Made by a program: the position numbers and the translations under genes | Shown here: positions 16,685 to 25,329 of the stretch, in pieces | Numbering within the stretch: position 1 is the stretch's first letter | Layout of the letters: each line of letters begins with the position of its first letter | DNA from: SIG603 sp964370775 | GTDB lineage: Bacteria > Bacillota > Clostridia > Oscillospirales > Acutalibacteraceae | NCBI GenBank assembly: GCA_964370775.1 | Contig: CAYJKT010000008.1 | Span: forward strand, 33,613-97,612 | Direction of reading: 5' to 3' | Length of the DNA: 64,000 nucleotides | Notes under the pieces: generated by a model | Databases searched by the model: none | What the model saw: the letters and a program-made list of their open reading frames with translations, nothing else | Told to the model about the DNA's origin: nothing

Positions 16685-17818
16685 TTAGTTAGAAAAAGCA
16701 CTATTATAAATAATCTTAACTTCTTCATCTGTAAAATGTACAGGGTGCTTCATAAAATAGCCTTGCGCACTTTCTATACAATCTGCAATCAATGTAGCAA
16801 GGTCGGTTTTTTCTATACCCTCATTTTCCAAGTTAGTTTCTATATCCAAGTTTTTTATCAGCCTTTTTAAAAGTGGAACAAAGTCTTTTTCTGTTTTTCC
16901 TCTCATTATAACTGCCACTTTAGCAAATTTTTCTGTATCACCCTCTATACTTTTTTCGTATATAAACGGAGCAAGAGCGGCAAGACCTCTGCCATGTGTT
17001 ATGTCTTTCAACCCACTTGCTGGGTGTTCCATTCCATGCGCAGCCGTAACACCTGACACACCTATGTTAATACCACCTAAAGTACTGCCTAAAGTCACAG
17101 CACTCCATGCTTCAATATCGCTATAGTCTCTGTACGCTTTAACCATGTTGTCGCACAGCAATTTTAGCCCGTGCAAGCAAGCTTCTTCGGCATTTTTATC
17201 TGCTACTTTTGATATATACGCCTCTAAGTTATGACAAAACGCATCAAACATCACAGACCCAGCAACTGATTTAGGCATTGTGAGCATTAAACTAGGGTCA
17301 ACAATGCTAAGTGCCGGCAAACACGCGTCTTTTCTTAAAGCTTTTTTGTCGAAAGTCTCCGTGTTGTTTATCACAGCAAAGCAGTTACCCTCGCTACCTG
17401 TGCCACAAGTAGTTGGAATAGTTACAAGAGGCAATGCACTCTCTCCACTCTTTTTTTGTTCTATATAATCATAGATTTCGCCTTGATTAAGCACAGAAAA
17501 TGCAATAGCTTTAGCACAATCTAAAGAACTTCCACCACCGACAGCCACAACAAAATCGCACGAATTTAACTTTGCTACATCTGCACCCTCTGCAACAATC
17601 TTGTTAGTTGGGTTAGCCATAACTTTGTCAAACACAACGTGCTCCACTCCGGTTTCGCCAAGCAAAGTACACACTTTTTGAAGCAATCCACTCTTTTTAG
17701 TGCTGTTTCCACCAGTTACAACCATTGCTTTCTTGCCATACTTTTTGCTCAAAACACCCACTTCATTAACTTTGCCGACTCCAAAAACAATAAATTCTGG
17801 TAAAGTCACGTTCATCAC
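16685..17818 (-). CDS. Iron-containing alcohol dehydrogenase
   Basis: A 377-residue member of the Fe-ADH superfamily, NAD(P)H-dependent reductases of aldehydes and semialdehydes. The nucleotide-binding motif AVGGGSSLDCAKAIA is at residues 92-106, TIPTTCGTGSE follows, and the metal ligands are in VMFDAFCHNLEAYI (Asp/His), AAHGMEHP and THGRGLA. It is the last gene of the transporter operon, starting inside the end of the aminotransferase gene (ATGA overlap). That coupling suggests it reduces the aldehyde the aminotransferase makes, as in 4-aminobutyrate or taurine fermentation. The substrate is not readable from sequence. Confidence 0.88.
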   Translation of the reverse strand: MMNVTLPEFIVFGVGKVNEVGVLSKKYGKKAMVVTGGNSTKKSGLLQKVCTLLGETGVEHVVFDKVMANPTNKIVAEGADVAKLNSCDFVVAVGGGSSLDCAKAIAFSVLNQGEIYDYIEQKKSGESALPLVTIPTTCGTGSEGNCFAVINNTETFDKKALRKDACLPALSIVDPSLMLTMPKSVAGSVMFDAFCHNLEAYISKVADKNAEEACLHGLKLLCDNMVKAYRDYSDIEAWSAVTLGSTLGGINIGVSGVTAAHGMEHPASGLKDITHGRGLAALAPFIYEKSIEGDTEKFAKVAVIMRGKTEKDFVPLLKRLIKNLDIETNLENEGIEKTDLATLIADCIESAQGYFMKHPVHFTDEEVKIIYNSAFSN

Positions 17819-19029
17819 ATATTCTCCTTTACTGCTTCTTCAAGTATCTTAAATGCTTTGTCGCAGTGTTTTTGTTTTAGAATTAACGGTGGCACCATTC
17901 TGATAATTCTGTTGCCAATCGATGTTACAAGCAAGCCTTTATCTATGCATGAATGTTTAACTTTTATGGTGTCTATAGTGTCGTCAAACTCCACGCCAAC
18001 AAGCAAGCCTTTGTGACGAACCTCTTTTACACAAGGTAACAGTTTTAAAATCTCTGCAAAATAATCGCCCATAACTCTTGCATTGTCTGATAAATTGTTG
18101 TCTACAAGCTCGTTAACAGCAGCAAGAGAAGCCGCACAGCTAACTGGGTGACCTCCGTAAGTTGTGCCGTGAGCGCCCAAAGTAAAGGCTTTCGCTACTT
18201 CTTCTGTCGCACAAATGCCACCAATTGGCATTCCACCACCCATACCTTTAGCCATAGCCACAATGTCAGGCTTAATGCCGTAATCCATGTAACACATTAT
18301 AGAACCTGTTCTTCCAAAACCTGTTTGCACCTCATCAAGCAAAAGCAAAAGTCCTTTTTCGTCACATAATTTTCTTAACCCACACAAGAACTCTTTTGTC
18401 GCTGGAATAACTCCACCCTCACCTTGCACTGGTTCTACCATAATTGCGATAGTATTTTCTGTTATAGCGTCTTCAAAAGATTTCAAGTTGTTGTACTCTG
18501 CATAAGTAAAACCTGGTACCAATCCTCCATAGTTAATGTGGTTTGGGGTATTCGGTTGACCAGTAGCACTCATAGAACCAAAAGTTCTGCCGTGAAAAGA
18601 CTTTTTAGCAGAGATAATCTCAAACTTGTTTTCACCGTATTTCTCTATACCGTATTTTCTAGCAAGCTTAATCATAGCTTCTGTTGACTCAGCCCCAGTG
18701 TTTTGAAAATATATTTTATCCATACCAATAGTTGTGCAAATTTTCTCTGCCAATAATGCTTGTGGAATATTATAAGGATAATTAAAAACTTGCATTAAAT
18801 CGCCTACTTGGTCTTTAACTGCTTCTACAACTTTTTCGTTGCAGTTGCCAACTGAGTTCACAGCAATTCCAGCGTAAAAATCTAGGTATTCTCTGCCGTT
18901 TTCATCATATAAATACATGCCTTTACCTGTTTGAGCAACAAGGTCAAAACGCTCCATAGTATTAATCATAAATTTATGTGTAAGCTCTCTAATATCAGCA
19001 CCACTCAATTTAGTGTCAGTAATTTTCAT
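17815..19029 (-). CDS. Class III PLP aminotransferase (acetylornithine/4-aminobutyrate family)
   Basis: A 404-residue fold-type I aminotransferase that moves an omega-amino group to a keto acid. Seen are YLDFYAGIAVNSVGN, QNTGAESTEAMIKLAR, FHGRTFGSMSATGQ, the PLP Asp in LLLLDEVQTGFGRTG and the PLP Lys in VAMAKGMGGGMPIGG. It resembles ArgD, but there are no other arginine genes here. It overlaps the Fe-ADH gene by four bases and follows the cytidylate-kinase-like gene by three, within a six-gene operon headed by an amino-acid ABC transporter. A degradative or fermentative role is therefore as likely as biosynthesis. Confidence 0.87.
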   Translation of the reverse strand: MKITDTKLSGADIRELTHKFMINTMERFDLVAQTGKGMYLYDENGREYLDFYAGIAVNSVGNCNEKVVEAVKDQVGDLMQVFNYPYNIPQALLAEKICTTIGMDKIYFQNTGAESTEAMIKLARKYGIEKYGENKFEIISAKKSFHGRTFGSMSATGQPNTPNHINYGGLVPGFTYAEYNNLKSFEDAITENTIAIMVEPVQGEGGVIPATKEFLCGLRKLCDEKGLLLLLDEVQTGFGRTGSIMCYMDYGIKPDIVAMAKGMGGGMPIGGICATEEVAKAFTLGAHGTTYGGHPVSCAASLAAVNELVDNNLSDNARVMGDYFAEILKLLPCVKEVRHKGLLVGVEFDDTIDTIKVKHSCIDKGLLVTSIGNRIIRMVPPLILKQKHCDKAFKILEEAVKENM

Positions 19030-19032
19030 CTG

Positions 19033-19668
19033 TCATACCCCTATTCTTTTTATTTTTAAATAAGATAATATAAGCTCTACAGCTTCATCTATTCCAACTT
19101 TTTCGCTGTTAATTGTCAAATCGTAGTTAATCGGATTAGTCCAATAGTTCCCACCTGTGTAATATTTATAATAATCTGCTCTAAATTTGTCAGTTTTACT
19201 TATGGTAGTCTCTGCTACTTCTCTGTTTACTTTCATGTTCTCCATAGTTCTTTTTAAGCAAAAATCTCTTGGAGCTTCAACGTAAACGCTCACAACATTT
19301 TCACGTCCTCGCAAAATCCAGTCTGCACATTTACCAACAATAACACAGCTTTGAGTATCTGCAAGATTTTCTATAATGTTTTTTTGGTGCTTAAACAGCT
19401 CGTCATCTCCTACAAATTTTTCGTTCCTTGTAATGTAGTGTCTTGACCGTGGAATTCCTTTTAAAAAGCTGTAAAAACCACCTTTTTCTTTGATTTTTTC
19501 GTTAACTTCAAGATACAACGACTCATCTAACTGGCTCATCTGCGAAGCCAGTGTCAAAATTCTATTTTCATAACACGAAACTCCCAAGGCTTTTGCAAGT
19601 TTAGAGGCAATCTCCTTGCCACCACTTCCAAAACCTCTCGCAAAGGTTATAACAAAATTATTCTTCAT
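19033..19668 (-). CDS. Cytidylate kinase-like family protein
   Basis: A 211-residue P-loop protein of the cytidylate-kinase-like family (PF13189), common in Clostridia and of unknown substrate. It opens VITFARGFGSGGKEIASKLAKALG, where the phosphate loop is GFGSGGKEI. Later come VIVGKCADWILRG and a lid region with Arg/Lys. I take ATG 19668 as start, since GGAGG stands five bases upstream; the GTG at 19680 would overlap that site. It sits between the ABC ATPase and the aminotransferase genes with almost no spacing, so it is part of the operon. What a small-molecule or protein kinase does there is unclear. Confidence 0.85.
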   Translation of the reverse strand: MKNNFVITFARGFGSGGKEIASKLAKALGVSCYENRILTLASQMSQLDESLYLEVNEKIKEKGGFYSFLKGIPRSRHYITRNEKFVGDDELFKHQKNIIENLADTQSCVIVGKCADWILRGRENVVSVYVEAPRDFCLKRTMENMKVNREVAETTISKTDKFRADYYKYYTGGNYWTNPINYDLTINSEKVGIDEAVELILSYLKIKRIGV

Positions 19669-19680
19669 TATTACCTCCAC

Positions 19681-20433
19681 TTACGCTATAGCAGTTTGAC
19701 CGATAAATCTGCTTAAAAACTCTTTTGTTCTCGCATGTTTTGGAGTAACAAAAAGAACCTCTGGCACATTATCCTCAACCACATAACCTTTATCCATAAA
19801 AATAGTTCTGCTAGAAACATCTTTAGCAAATGCCATCTCATGTGTAACAATAATCATTGTAAGTCCACTAGACGCTAATTCTTTCATAACACTCAATACT
19901 TCGCCAACCATCTCTGGGTCAAGTGCTGATGTTGGCTCGTCAAACAGCAGTATCTCTGGGTTCATGCAAAGTGCCCTTGCGATAGCAACCCTTTGTTTTT
20001 GCCCACCAGAAAGCTGTGCAGGTTTTGCGTTGATATACGGTGCCATACCAACCTTTTTTAGGTTGGCAATAGCACGTTCGTGAGCCTCTTGCTTAGATAA
20101 TTTTAGCACTTTTCTTGTGCAAACAGTGCAGTTTTTTAGCACTGTCATGTTAGCGAATAAGTTGAACGATTGAAACACCATGCCAACTTTTGACCTAAAC
20201 TCATTTAATGATTTTTGCGTTTTGCTAACTGGTTTTCCGTGATAAAATATATCGCCTGATGTTGGAGTCTCTAGGTTGTTGATACATCTTAACAAAGTAG
20301 ATTTACCAGAACCCGATGACCCTACTATGCATATTACCTCACCCTTACCAACGCTAAAATCTATCTTACGCAGAACTTGGTGGTCTCCAAAAGACTTAGT
20401 AAGCTCGCTTATCTCTAAAATATTTTCTTTCAT
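19681..20433 (-). CDS. Polar amino-acid ABC transporter, ATP-binding protein
   Basis: A 250-residue GlnQ-type ATPase that powers amino-acid import. Walker A GSSGSGKST at residues 38-46, Q-loop VFQSFNL, signature LSGGQKQR near 140, Walker B ILLFDEPTSALDP and the switch His in IVTHEM are all intact. It is cotranscribed after the permease (12-base gap) and the binding protein. The ligand cannot be told from the ATPase. Confidence 0.94.
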   Translation of the reverse strand: MKENILEISELTKSFGDHQVLRKIDFSVGKGEVICIVGSSGSGKSTLLRCINNLETPTSGDIFYHGKPVSKTQKSLNEFRSKVGMVFQSFNLFANMTVLKNCTVCTRKVLKLSKQEAHERAIANLKKVGMAPYINAKPAQLSGGQKQRVAIARALCMNPEILLFDEPTSALDPEMVGEVLSVMKELASSGLTMIIVTHEMAFAKDVSSRTIFMDKGYVVEDNVPEVLFVTPKHARTKEFLSRFIGQTAIA

Positions 20434-20445
20434 AACACTGCCTCC

Positions 20446-21210
20446 TTACGCTGCTTCTGCCATGTATTCCACAGCTAGCGAATACGCTTTTTGTTCAGAT
20501 GTTTTCTTCTCTATCACTTGAATAATTTTATCAAATATGAACGATAAAATTAAATATATAACAGCTATAACCAAATAAGCTTCGAAATATTTATAATATG
20601 TACCAGCTGATGTTTTAGCCATTAAGAATAATTCTGATATACCAATTACGTTTAGAACTGATGTCATTTTTAAGTTAGTTAAAAATATGTTGCACATCTC
20701 TGGAATGATGTTGTTAAACGCTTGTGGTAAAATCACGTTTATCATTGTTGCAAATGGTGACATCCCCATAGCTATCGCACCTTCTCTTTGACCTACATCA
20801 ATGGCTTTAATGCCACCTCTTACGGTCTCTGCCATGTACGAACCTGTGTTTAAAACTATAACTAAAATACCGGCCGTAATCGCCGCTATTTCAATGCCAG
20901 ATTGACGTATTCCGTAATAAATAATCATTGCTTGAACTATCATAGGAGTGCCTCTGAAAACTTTTACATAACATGTAACCACAATTTTTAACACTCTTAA
21001 TAATATTCGTTTTATAATAAAATCTTCTTTATTTATAGATAAATCTCCGATAATACCTGCTAAAAATCCCATTACATAGCCAAGAACTGTTCCTCCGATA
21101 GATAGGTATAAGGTTGTTATCATTCCGTCTACAAATAAGTCTTTGTACTCTATTGCTAAAAACAGCATCCATTCTAAAACACTGCTTGAACCATCTACTT
21201 CAAATGGCAT
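20446..21210 (-). CDS. Polar amino-acid ABC transporter, permease
   Basis: A 254-residue integral membrane protein of the HisM/GlnP type, with five or so transmembrane helices. TLYLSIGGTVLGYV and FRGTPMIVQ are typical early motifs and the EAA loop is seen as QREGAIAMGMSPFATMINVILPQA. ATG 21210 has AGAGGTG six bases upstream; the GTG at 21219 overlaps that site. Homodimer formation is likely, as no second permease gene is present. Confidence 0.92.
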   Translation of the reverse strand: MPFEVDGSSSVLEWMLFLAIEYKDLFVDGMITTLYLSIGGTVLGYVMGFLAGIIGDLSINKEDFIIKRILLRVLKIVVTCYVKVFRGTPMIVQAMIIYYGIRQSGIEIAAITAGILVIVLNTGSYMAETVRGGIKAIDVGQREGAIAMGMSPFATMINVILPQAFNNIIPEMCNIFLTNLKMTSVLNVIGISELFLMAKTSAGTYYKYFEAYLVIAVIYLILSFIFDKIIQVIEKKTSEQKAYSLAVEYMAEAA

Positions 21211-21232
21211 AGTAAGCACCTCTTTCTATATT

Positions 21233-22111
21233 TTACGCTGCTGGTTGCAGTGTAATTGCTTCTTCCATCATTTCGTTCATTGTGTCTTTATCGTTCCATT
21301 CTAGGCTGTCTAATGCACCTTGAATTTTATCTCTAAGCTCTACGTCGTCAAGTCTTGTAGCTATACCAACATTCGCACTGTCACTGATGATTGTATCGTC
21401 TTCGTCTAGCTCTAAAATCACTAAGTCGTCATTTGTTAACAAAGCTGATTGTGAAGTAGGTAGGTCGATAACTGTGAAGTCTGCACCACCGTTAGACAAA
21501 GCCATGAAGCACTCTGCTGTTGTTGAGTAGTTTGCACCAACTACAGCTCCTGGAATTTGGTCGATTAGAGAAACCCAAGCTGTACCGATTTGAGTTGTTG
21601 ATGTAACGTCTAATCCCTCAAATTGGCTAATGCCAGTAACTCCGTCAAGCACTCCACCTTTTTTTACTGTAATCGCAACTTCTCTGTAGTAATAAGGTGT
21701 TGTGAAGTTGTATATCTCTGAACGTTCCTCTGTGATACCCATGCCAGCTATAATGCAATCATAATCGTTTGCATCAAGTCCTAAACCAATTGCGTCCCAC
21801 TCAACTCTGTATATCTCTATATCCATGTCAAGTTCTTCTGCTATCATTTTAGCCATCATAACATCGTAACCATACGCATAGTAGTTTGTGCCCTCTATCG
21901 GAACTGCTGTGTCACCACTAGACACCTCTGCTTCTTCTTGTGTCCAGTTGAATGGAGCATACGCACATTCCATGCCAACTCTTAACACTTCTCTTTCGTT
22001 CTCTTGTTCTGCACCAGATACATCACCTGTTGCATCTGCTTGTGAACAAGCTGCAAATAAACCCATGCTTAAACTAACACTCAACAATAAAGCCAAAATT
22101 CTCTTTTTCAT
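21233..22111 (-). CDS. Amino-acid ABC transporter, substrate-binding lipoprotein
   Basis: A 292-residue periplasmic-binding-type protein (SBP_bac_3 family) with a lipoprotein signal ending LFAAC near residue 21. Ligand-site motifs: GMECAYAPFNW, YGYDVMMAKMIAEEL, DCIIAGMGITEERSEIYNFTTPYY. An insertion (about 59-75, EEAEVSSGDTAVPIEGT) between the first strand and the YGYD motif is common in clostridial polar-amino-acid binders. First gene of the operon, with AAAGGAG before the ATG and a strong sigma-A promoter followed at once by a terminator-like hairpin (separate entries). Confidence 0.92.
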   Translation of the reverse strand: MKKRILALLLSVSLSMGLFAACSQADATGDVSGAEQENEREVLRVGMECAYAPFNWTQEEAEVSSGDTAVPIEGTNYYAYGYDVMMAKMIAEELDMDIEIYRVEWDAIGLGLDANDYDCIIAGMGITEERSEIYNFTTPYYYREVAITVKKGGVLDGVTGISQFEGLDVTSTTQIGTAWVSLIDQIPGAVVGANYSTTAECFMALSNGGADFTVIDLPTSQSALLTNDDLVILELDEDDTIISDSANVGIATRLDDVELRDKIQGALDSLEWNDKDTMNEMMEEAITLQPAA

Positions 22112-22171
22112 AATTTTTCTCCTTTAAATCTTACAGTATTTGTATCTACACTAAACGGGTTAATTACTCCC

Positions 22172-22211
22172 AAAAATAAAAATAGGCGCTCGCTTAGTTA
22201 AAGCGAACGCC
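22172..22211 (-). terminator. Terminator-like hairpin in the leader of the amino-acid transporter operon
   Basis: In minus-strand RNA GGCGTTCGCTT pairs with AAGCGAGCGCC (11 bp with one U.G, loop UAACU), followed by TATTTTTATTTTTG. It begins about 26 bases after the predicted transcript start, so it reads as an attenuator. It could also end read-through from the NSS gene. No T-box or known riboswitch core is seen between promoter and hairpin. Confidence 0.7.
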
Positions 22212-22243
22212 ATTGTCCATGTACAGTTTTTTTATTTGCCCTC

Positions 22244-22272
22244 ATTATATTCTCCAAAAAGAAATATGTCAA
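22244..22272 (-). promoter_or_regulatory. Consensus sigma-A promoter of the amino-acid transporter operon
   Basis: On the minus strand TTGACA (22272-22267), exactly 17 bases, TATAAT (22249-22244): a perfect sigma-A promoter, with predicted start about 22237. Confidence 0.85.
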
Positions 22273-22388
22273 GCACTTTCATAAAATGTTCATGTTTATT
22301 GTTTGTTTTGTAAATTTGCATAAAGCATGTTTAAAATAACTGTTTAATTCAAATAAGTGAATTCGTAAGATAAATTATTATTCTACAA

Positions 22389-23744
22389 TCAACTTAAACC
22401 TACTCCTAACACTAAAGAAAAGAATAATATAACTATTAACACCAGTGGACAAATGTACATAATTGATATCGACCATGCTTTTTTTAGTGCAAAATTGTAC
22501 TTTCCACCTTGCTCTATTTCTTCTATCGCATTCTTTGGTTTCCAGATATATCCCACAAAAATACAGGTTAGTAACGCACCTAAAGGTAGCGCTAAGTTAT
22601 CTGTGAAGAACTCCATTAAATTGCCAAGAGATATACTGCCAGCCTCTGTAAACCACGGTATATTTAATGCAACTGCCCCTTGAGATAAAGAGTATCCGAC
22701 ACCCACGATAAACGCCATTCCAGCTATGATGATTGTAGCTTTTTTTCTTGATATTTTAAACTCCTCTGATGTATAAGCTACTGTGCCCTCTATAATTGAA
22801 ATCGCACTTGTAAATGCTGCAAAGAAAAGTAGCACAAAGAAAAGTAATCCAAACACAAAGCCGAAAGGCATCTCTTGAAAAACTGCTGGTAAAGCGATAA
22901 ACGCAAAGCCTGCGCCCATACCCATGTCGGTTCCAGTTGCTGCCACAGCAGGAATTATTGCAAACGCTGCAAGCAGTGCAATCAATGTGTCAATAATACA
23001 AATTGATGTTGTGCTTTTTACTAAGTTCTCGTCTTTTTTCAAGTATGAACCATAAGTTATCATTATGCTCATACCTAAAGATAGTGAGAAAAACGCTTGA
23101 CCCATAGCAACTGCTATCGAATTAGGTGTTAAGGTTGTGAAATCAACATTTAACATAAAGTTAATTCCATCGCTTGCATCTTGCAATGTTATAGAGCGAA
23201 TTGTGATGATTATTAGAATGACTAACAGCAAAGGCATCATAAACTTAGTTACTTTTTCAATACCTTTTGATACTCCTCTAACAATAACCAATACACACAT
23301 TATCAAAAAGATAAATTGCCATACTATTGGTTCAACACCAGAGGTTATAAGTCCTATAAAATATGACTCGTATCCACTCTCAAATGCTGCACCAGATATG
23401 TATTCGATAATATATCTAAGCACCCAACCTCCTACAACACAGTAGTATGAAGCAATGATAAACGCCGTGAAAACACCGAGTTTTCCTATAAAAGTAAAGC
23501 GTTTGTCAATCTTTCTAAACGCTCCTACTATGTTTGTGTGCGAGTTTCGTCCGAGCGTAAGCTCCATTAACATAACCGAAAAACCTACCACCGCAACAAT
23601 TATCAAGTATACAATGATAAATGCGCCTCCACCATTATCAGCCACCTTGCCAGGGAATTTCCAGATGTTACCAAGCCCTACAGCAGAGCCGGCAGCAGCA
23701 AGAATAAAACCTAAGTTGCTGGCCCATTGGTCTCTTTTTTCCAT
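22389..23744 (-). CDS. Sodium-dependent transporter of the NSS (SNF) family
   Basis: A 451-residue polytopic symporter of the neurotransmitter:sodium family, which in bacteria imports amino acids with Na+. The family start is clear: WASNLGFILAAAGSAVGLGNIWKFP, holding the Na+ and substrate-site glycines of TM1, then GGGAFIIVYL. About 11-12 helices are predicted by hydrophobicity. ATG 23744 has AGGAGG seven bases upstream; the TTG at 23765 has none. It lies upstream of the amino-acid transporter operon on the same strand but is separated by 277 bases with its own promoter. The substrate is unknown. Confidence 0.92.
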   Translation of the reverse strand: MEKRDQWASNLGFILAAAGSAVGLGNIWKFPGKVADNGGGAFIIVYLIIVAVVGFSVMLMELTLGRNSHTNIVGAFRKIDKRFTFIGKLGVFTAFIIASYYCVVGGWVLRYIIEYISGAAFESGYESYFIGLITSGVEPIVWQFIFLIMCVLVIVRGVSKGIEKVTKFMMPLLLVILIIITIRSITLQDASDGINFMLNVDFTTLTPNSIAVAMGQAFFSLSLGMSIMITYGSYLKKDENLVKSTTSICIIDTLIALLAAFAIIPAVAATGTDMGMGAGFAFIALPAVFQEMPFGFVFGLLFFVLLFFAAFTSAISIIEGTVAYTSEEFKISRKKATIIIAGMAFIVGVGYSLSQGAVALNIPWFTEAGSISLGNLMEFFTDNLALPLGALLTCIFVGYIWKPKNAIEEIEQGGKYNFALKKAWSISIMYICPLVLIVILFFSLVLGVGLS

Positions 23745-23911
23745 AATATATCCTCCTATTATCAATTTAGTAAAAAATATAACTTATAATAAGTATATCA
23801 TAAAATATATTTTGATAACAGGAAAATTATTAATAATATTTAATATATTTTTTCAACCATATACGTTATTTTGAACAAATATAGATAAATTTGTTGGATT
23901 ATCATCTGTAA

Positions 23912-24421
23912 TTACTCAAATATTTCTTTTGCATATTCAACTGTTCCATTGATTTTAGAACAATTATCCGTAAAATACAGTATCATATAGTTTTCACTTG
24001 GCACATCAAATGGTGGAAAAACTCCATAATCTTTTGCTATTTTATATCCTACTTTAGGATAATATTTCTCACTGCCCAAAACAACAGAAAATTCATAACC
24101 CATTTTTCTAGCTATTTCGTGTGCTTTATTCATAAGCTTTGTTCCTATTCCTTTGTTTTGTGAGGTAGGTACTACAGATAATGGTGCTAATGCAACGCCG
24201 AGACTTTCGCCGATTTTAGCCTCTGTAAACATTATGTGACCAATAATTTTTCCGTCTTCTTCAGCAACTAGTGCAAGTTTTTTAACAAAGCCATCGCTTT
24301 TTCTAAGCTGTGATACCAAATTATATTCATTTCCGTCTGTGTGTTCTGCACTTAAGAATGCAGACTTGACTGCTTCTCTAATATTGTTAAAATCTTTTTC
24401 TTCTTCTTCTCTAATTAACAT
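23912..24421 (-). CDS. GNAT family N-acetyltransferase
   Basis: A 169-residue acetyl-CoA-dependent acetyltransferase of the YhbS-like type. The acetyl-CoA loop is visible in LAPLSVVPTSQNKGIGTKLMNKAHEIA (Q-N-K-G-I-G). The C-terminal part KYYPKVGYKIA...GVFPPFDVP is typical of this subfamily. The substrate is unknown. It lies just downstream of the HD-domain gene's terminator and is probably transcribed alone. Confidence 0.9.
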   Translation of the reverse strand: MLIREEEEKDFNNIREAVKSAFLSAEHTDGNEYNLVSQLRKSDGFVKKLALVAEEDGKIIGHIMFTEAKIGESLGVALAPLSVVPTSQNKGIGTKLMNKAHEIARKMGYEFSVVLGSEKYYPKVGYKIAKDYGVFPPFDVPSENYMILYFTDNCSKINGTVEYAKEIFE

Positions 24422-24453
24422 ACTGTTTTCCTTTTTCTTATTTGTGTTAGTTT

Positions 24454-24484
24454 ATACAAAAAAACTGAGCCTAAGCTCAGTTTT
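24454..24484 (-). terminator. Terminator after the HD-domain gene
   Basis: In the minus direction AAAACTGAGC, loop, GCTCAGTTTTTTTG: a perfect 10-bp stem with T-run, directly after the stop at 24489. Confidence 0.9.
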
Positions 24485-24488
24485 AATT

Positions 24489-25001
24489 TTATTGCACTGC
24501 TGCCACTGGTGTCGCTGCTTTATCATTCTTATTAATAAAGTGCTGTATAATTCTTGTTGTTTTAGCTTTTCTAAAACTACCGATTAATTCTGTTGTTGCA
24601 CAATATTTGTCTGCAAATGTAACAACAAAAGATTCTTTGTACTTAGGTAGTTTATATGTAGCTGGCCACATGTGTTTTTGAATAATATCTTGCTCCATTT
24701 TCGATAAATCAAAATATTTATTTGCTTCTTCCAAGCAATAATCACAATGTTTAAAATACAACTTAATTGGGTGAACGTTTCGTTTTTCTGTTCTGAAATC
24801 ATGCAATAAAGCGCCTCTTGCAGCTTCTTTCGCATTAAGGTTTAACTTTTTGCATATCACATAAGTAACATAAGCAGAGTGCAATAGATGGTCTAACAAT
24901 GAAGTAGCATCCGTGTGTTGTTTCATGTTATCCATACCTTGAACTAAAGAGCTCTCTAATAGATCCGCAACATCTCTTCTAAATTCGTTATAATATTTCA
25001 T
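24489..25001 (-). CDS. HD-domain protein (putative phosphohydrolase)
   Basis: A 170-residue helical protein with an HD-type metal site: an early His in SLLDHLLHSAYVTYVICKKL, the HD pair in ARGALLHDFRTE, a later IIQKHMWPAT and a final Asp in TFADKYCATTE. Such proteins hydrolyse phosphoesters or nucleotides; the substrate here is unknown. I start it at ATG 25001, with AAGGGG five bases upstream, and not at the ATG 18 bases earlier, which has no ribosome site. It is a lone gene with its own terminator. Confidence 0.8.
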   Translation of the reverse strand: MKYYNEFRRDVADLLESSLVQGMDNMKQHTDATSLLDHLLHSAYVTYVICKKLNLNAKEAARGALLHDFRTEKRNVHPIKLYFKHCDYCLEEANKYFDLSKMEQDIIQKHMWPATYKLPKYKESFVVTFADKYCATTELIGSFRKAKTTRIIQHFINKNDKAATPVAAVQ

Positions 25002-25225
25002 TAATACCCCTTGTCTCATAGCACTTACTTGTTTGGTTTATTTTGCTTACATGCTCTATTGTACAGAAAAATATATGAAAAATCAAGTGGTATTATGAAT
25101 TTGTCATATATTTACAGAACACTATTTGAATAACCTATGAATAACTAGTAATATTGTTCATAAAATGGCTATATTTTCAACCATTATCACTTTTTTAACC
25201 TTTTATTTTTTTCATATAAGAACAA

Positions 25226-25262
25226 TAAAAATGCATAGAAGAAAATTTATCTCTTCTATGCA
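25226..25262 (-). terminator. Terminator of the hisS-aspS operon
   Basis: TGCATAGAAGA (25232-25242) pairs with TCTTCTATGCA (25252-25262); in the minus direction it is followed by TTTTTATTG. It lies 70 bases after aspS. I see nothing else in the 25020-25329 gap. Confidence 0.85.
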
Positions 25263-25329
25263 CATATTTTAGTTTAATTTTAGGTTAAACTTTTGTTAAA
25301 ATTACGCTCTATTTGTGACTTTAGTTCAA

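Noticed and set aside
22211..22249. 15-codon frame starting at the ATG that overlaps the -10 box of the transporter promoter
   Set aside because: Its start codon lies upstream of the predicted transcript start, so it would not be in the RNA.
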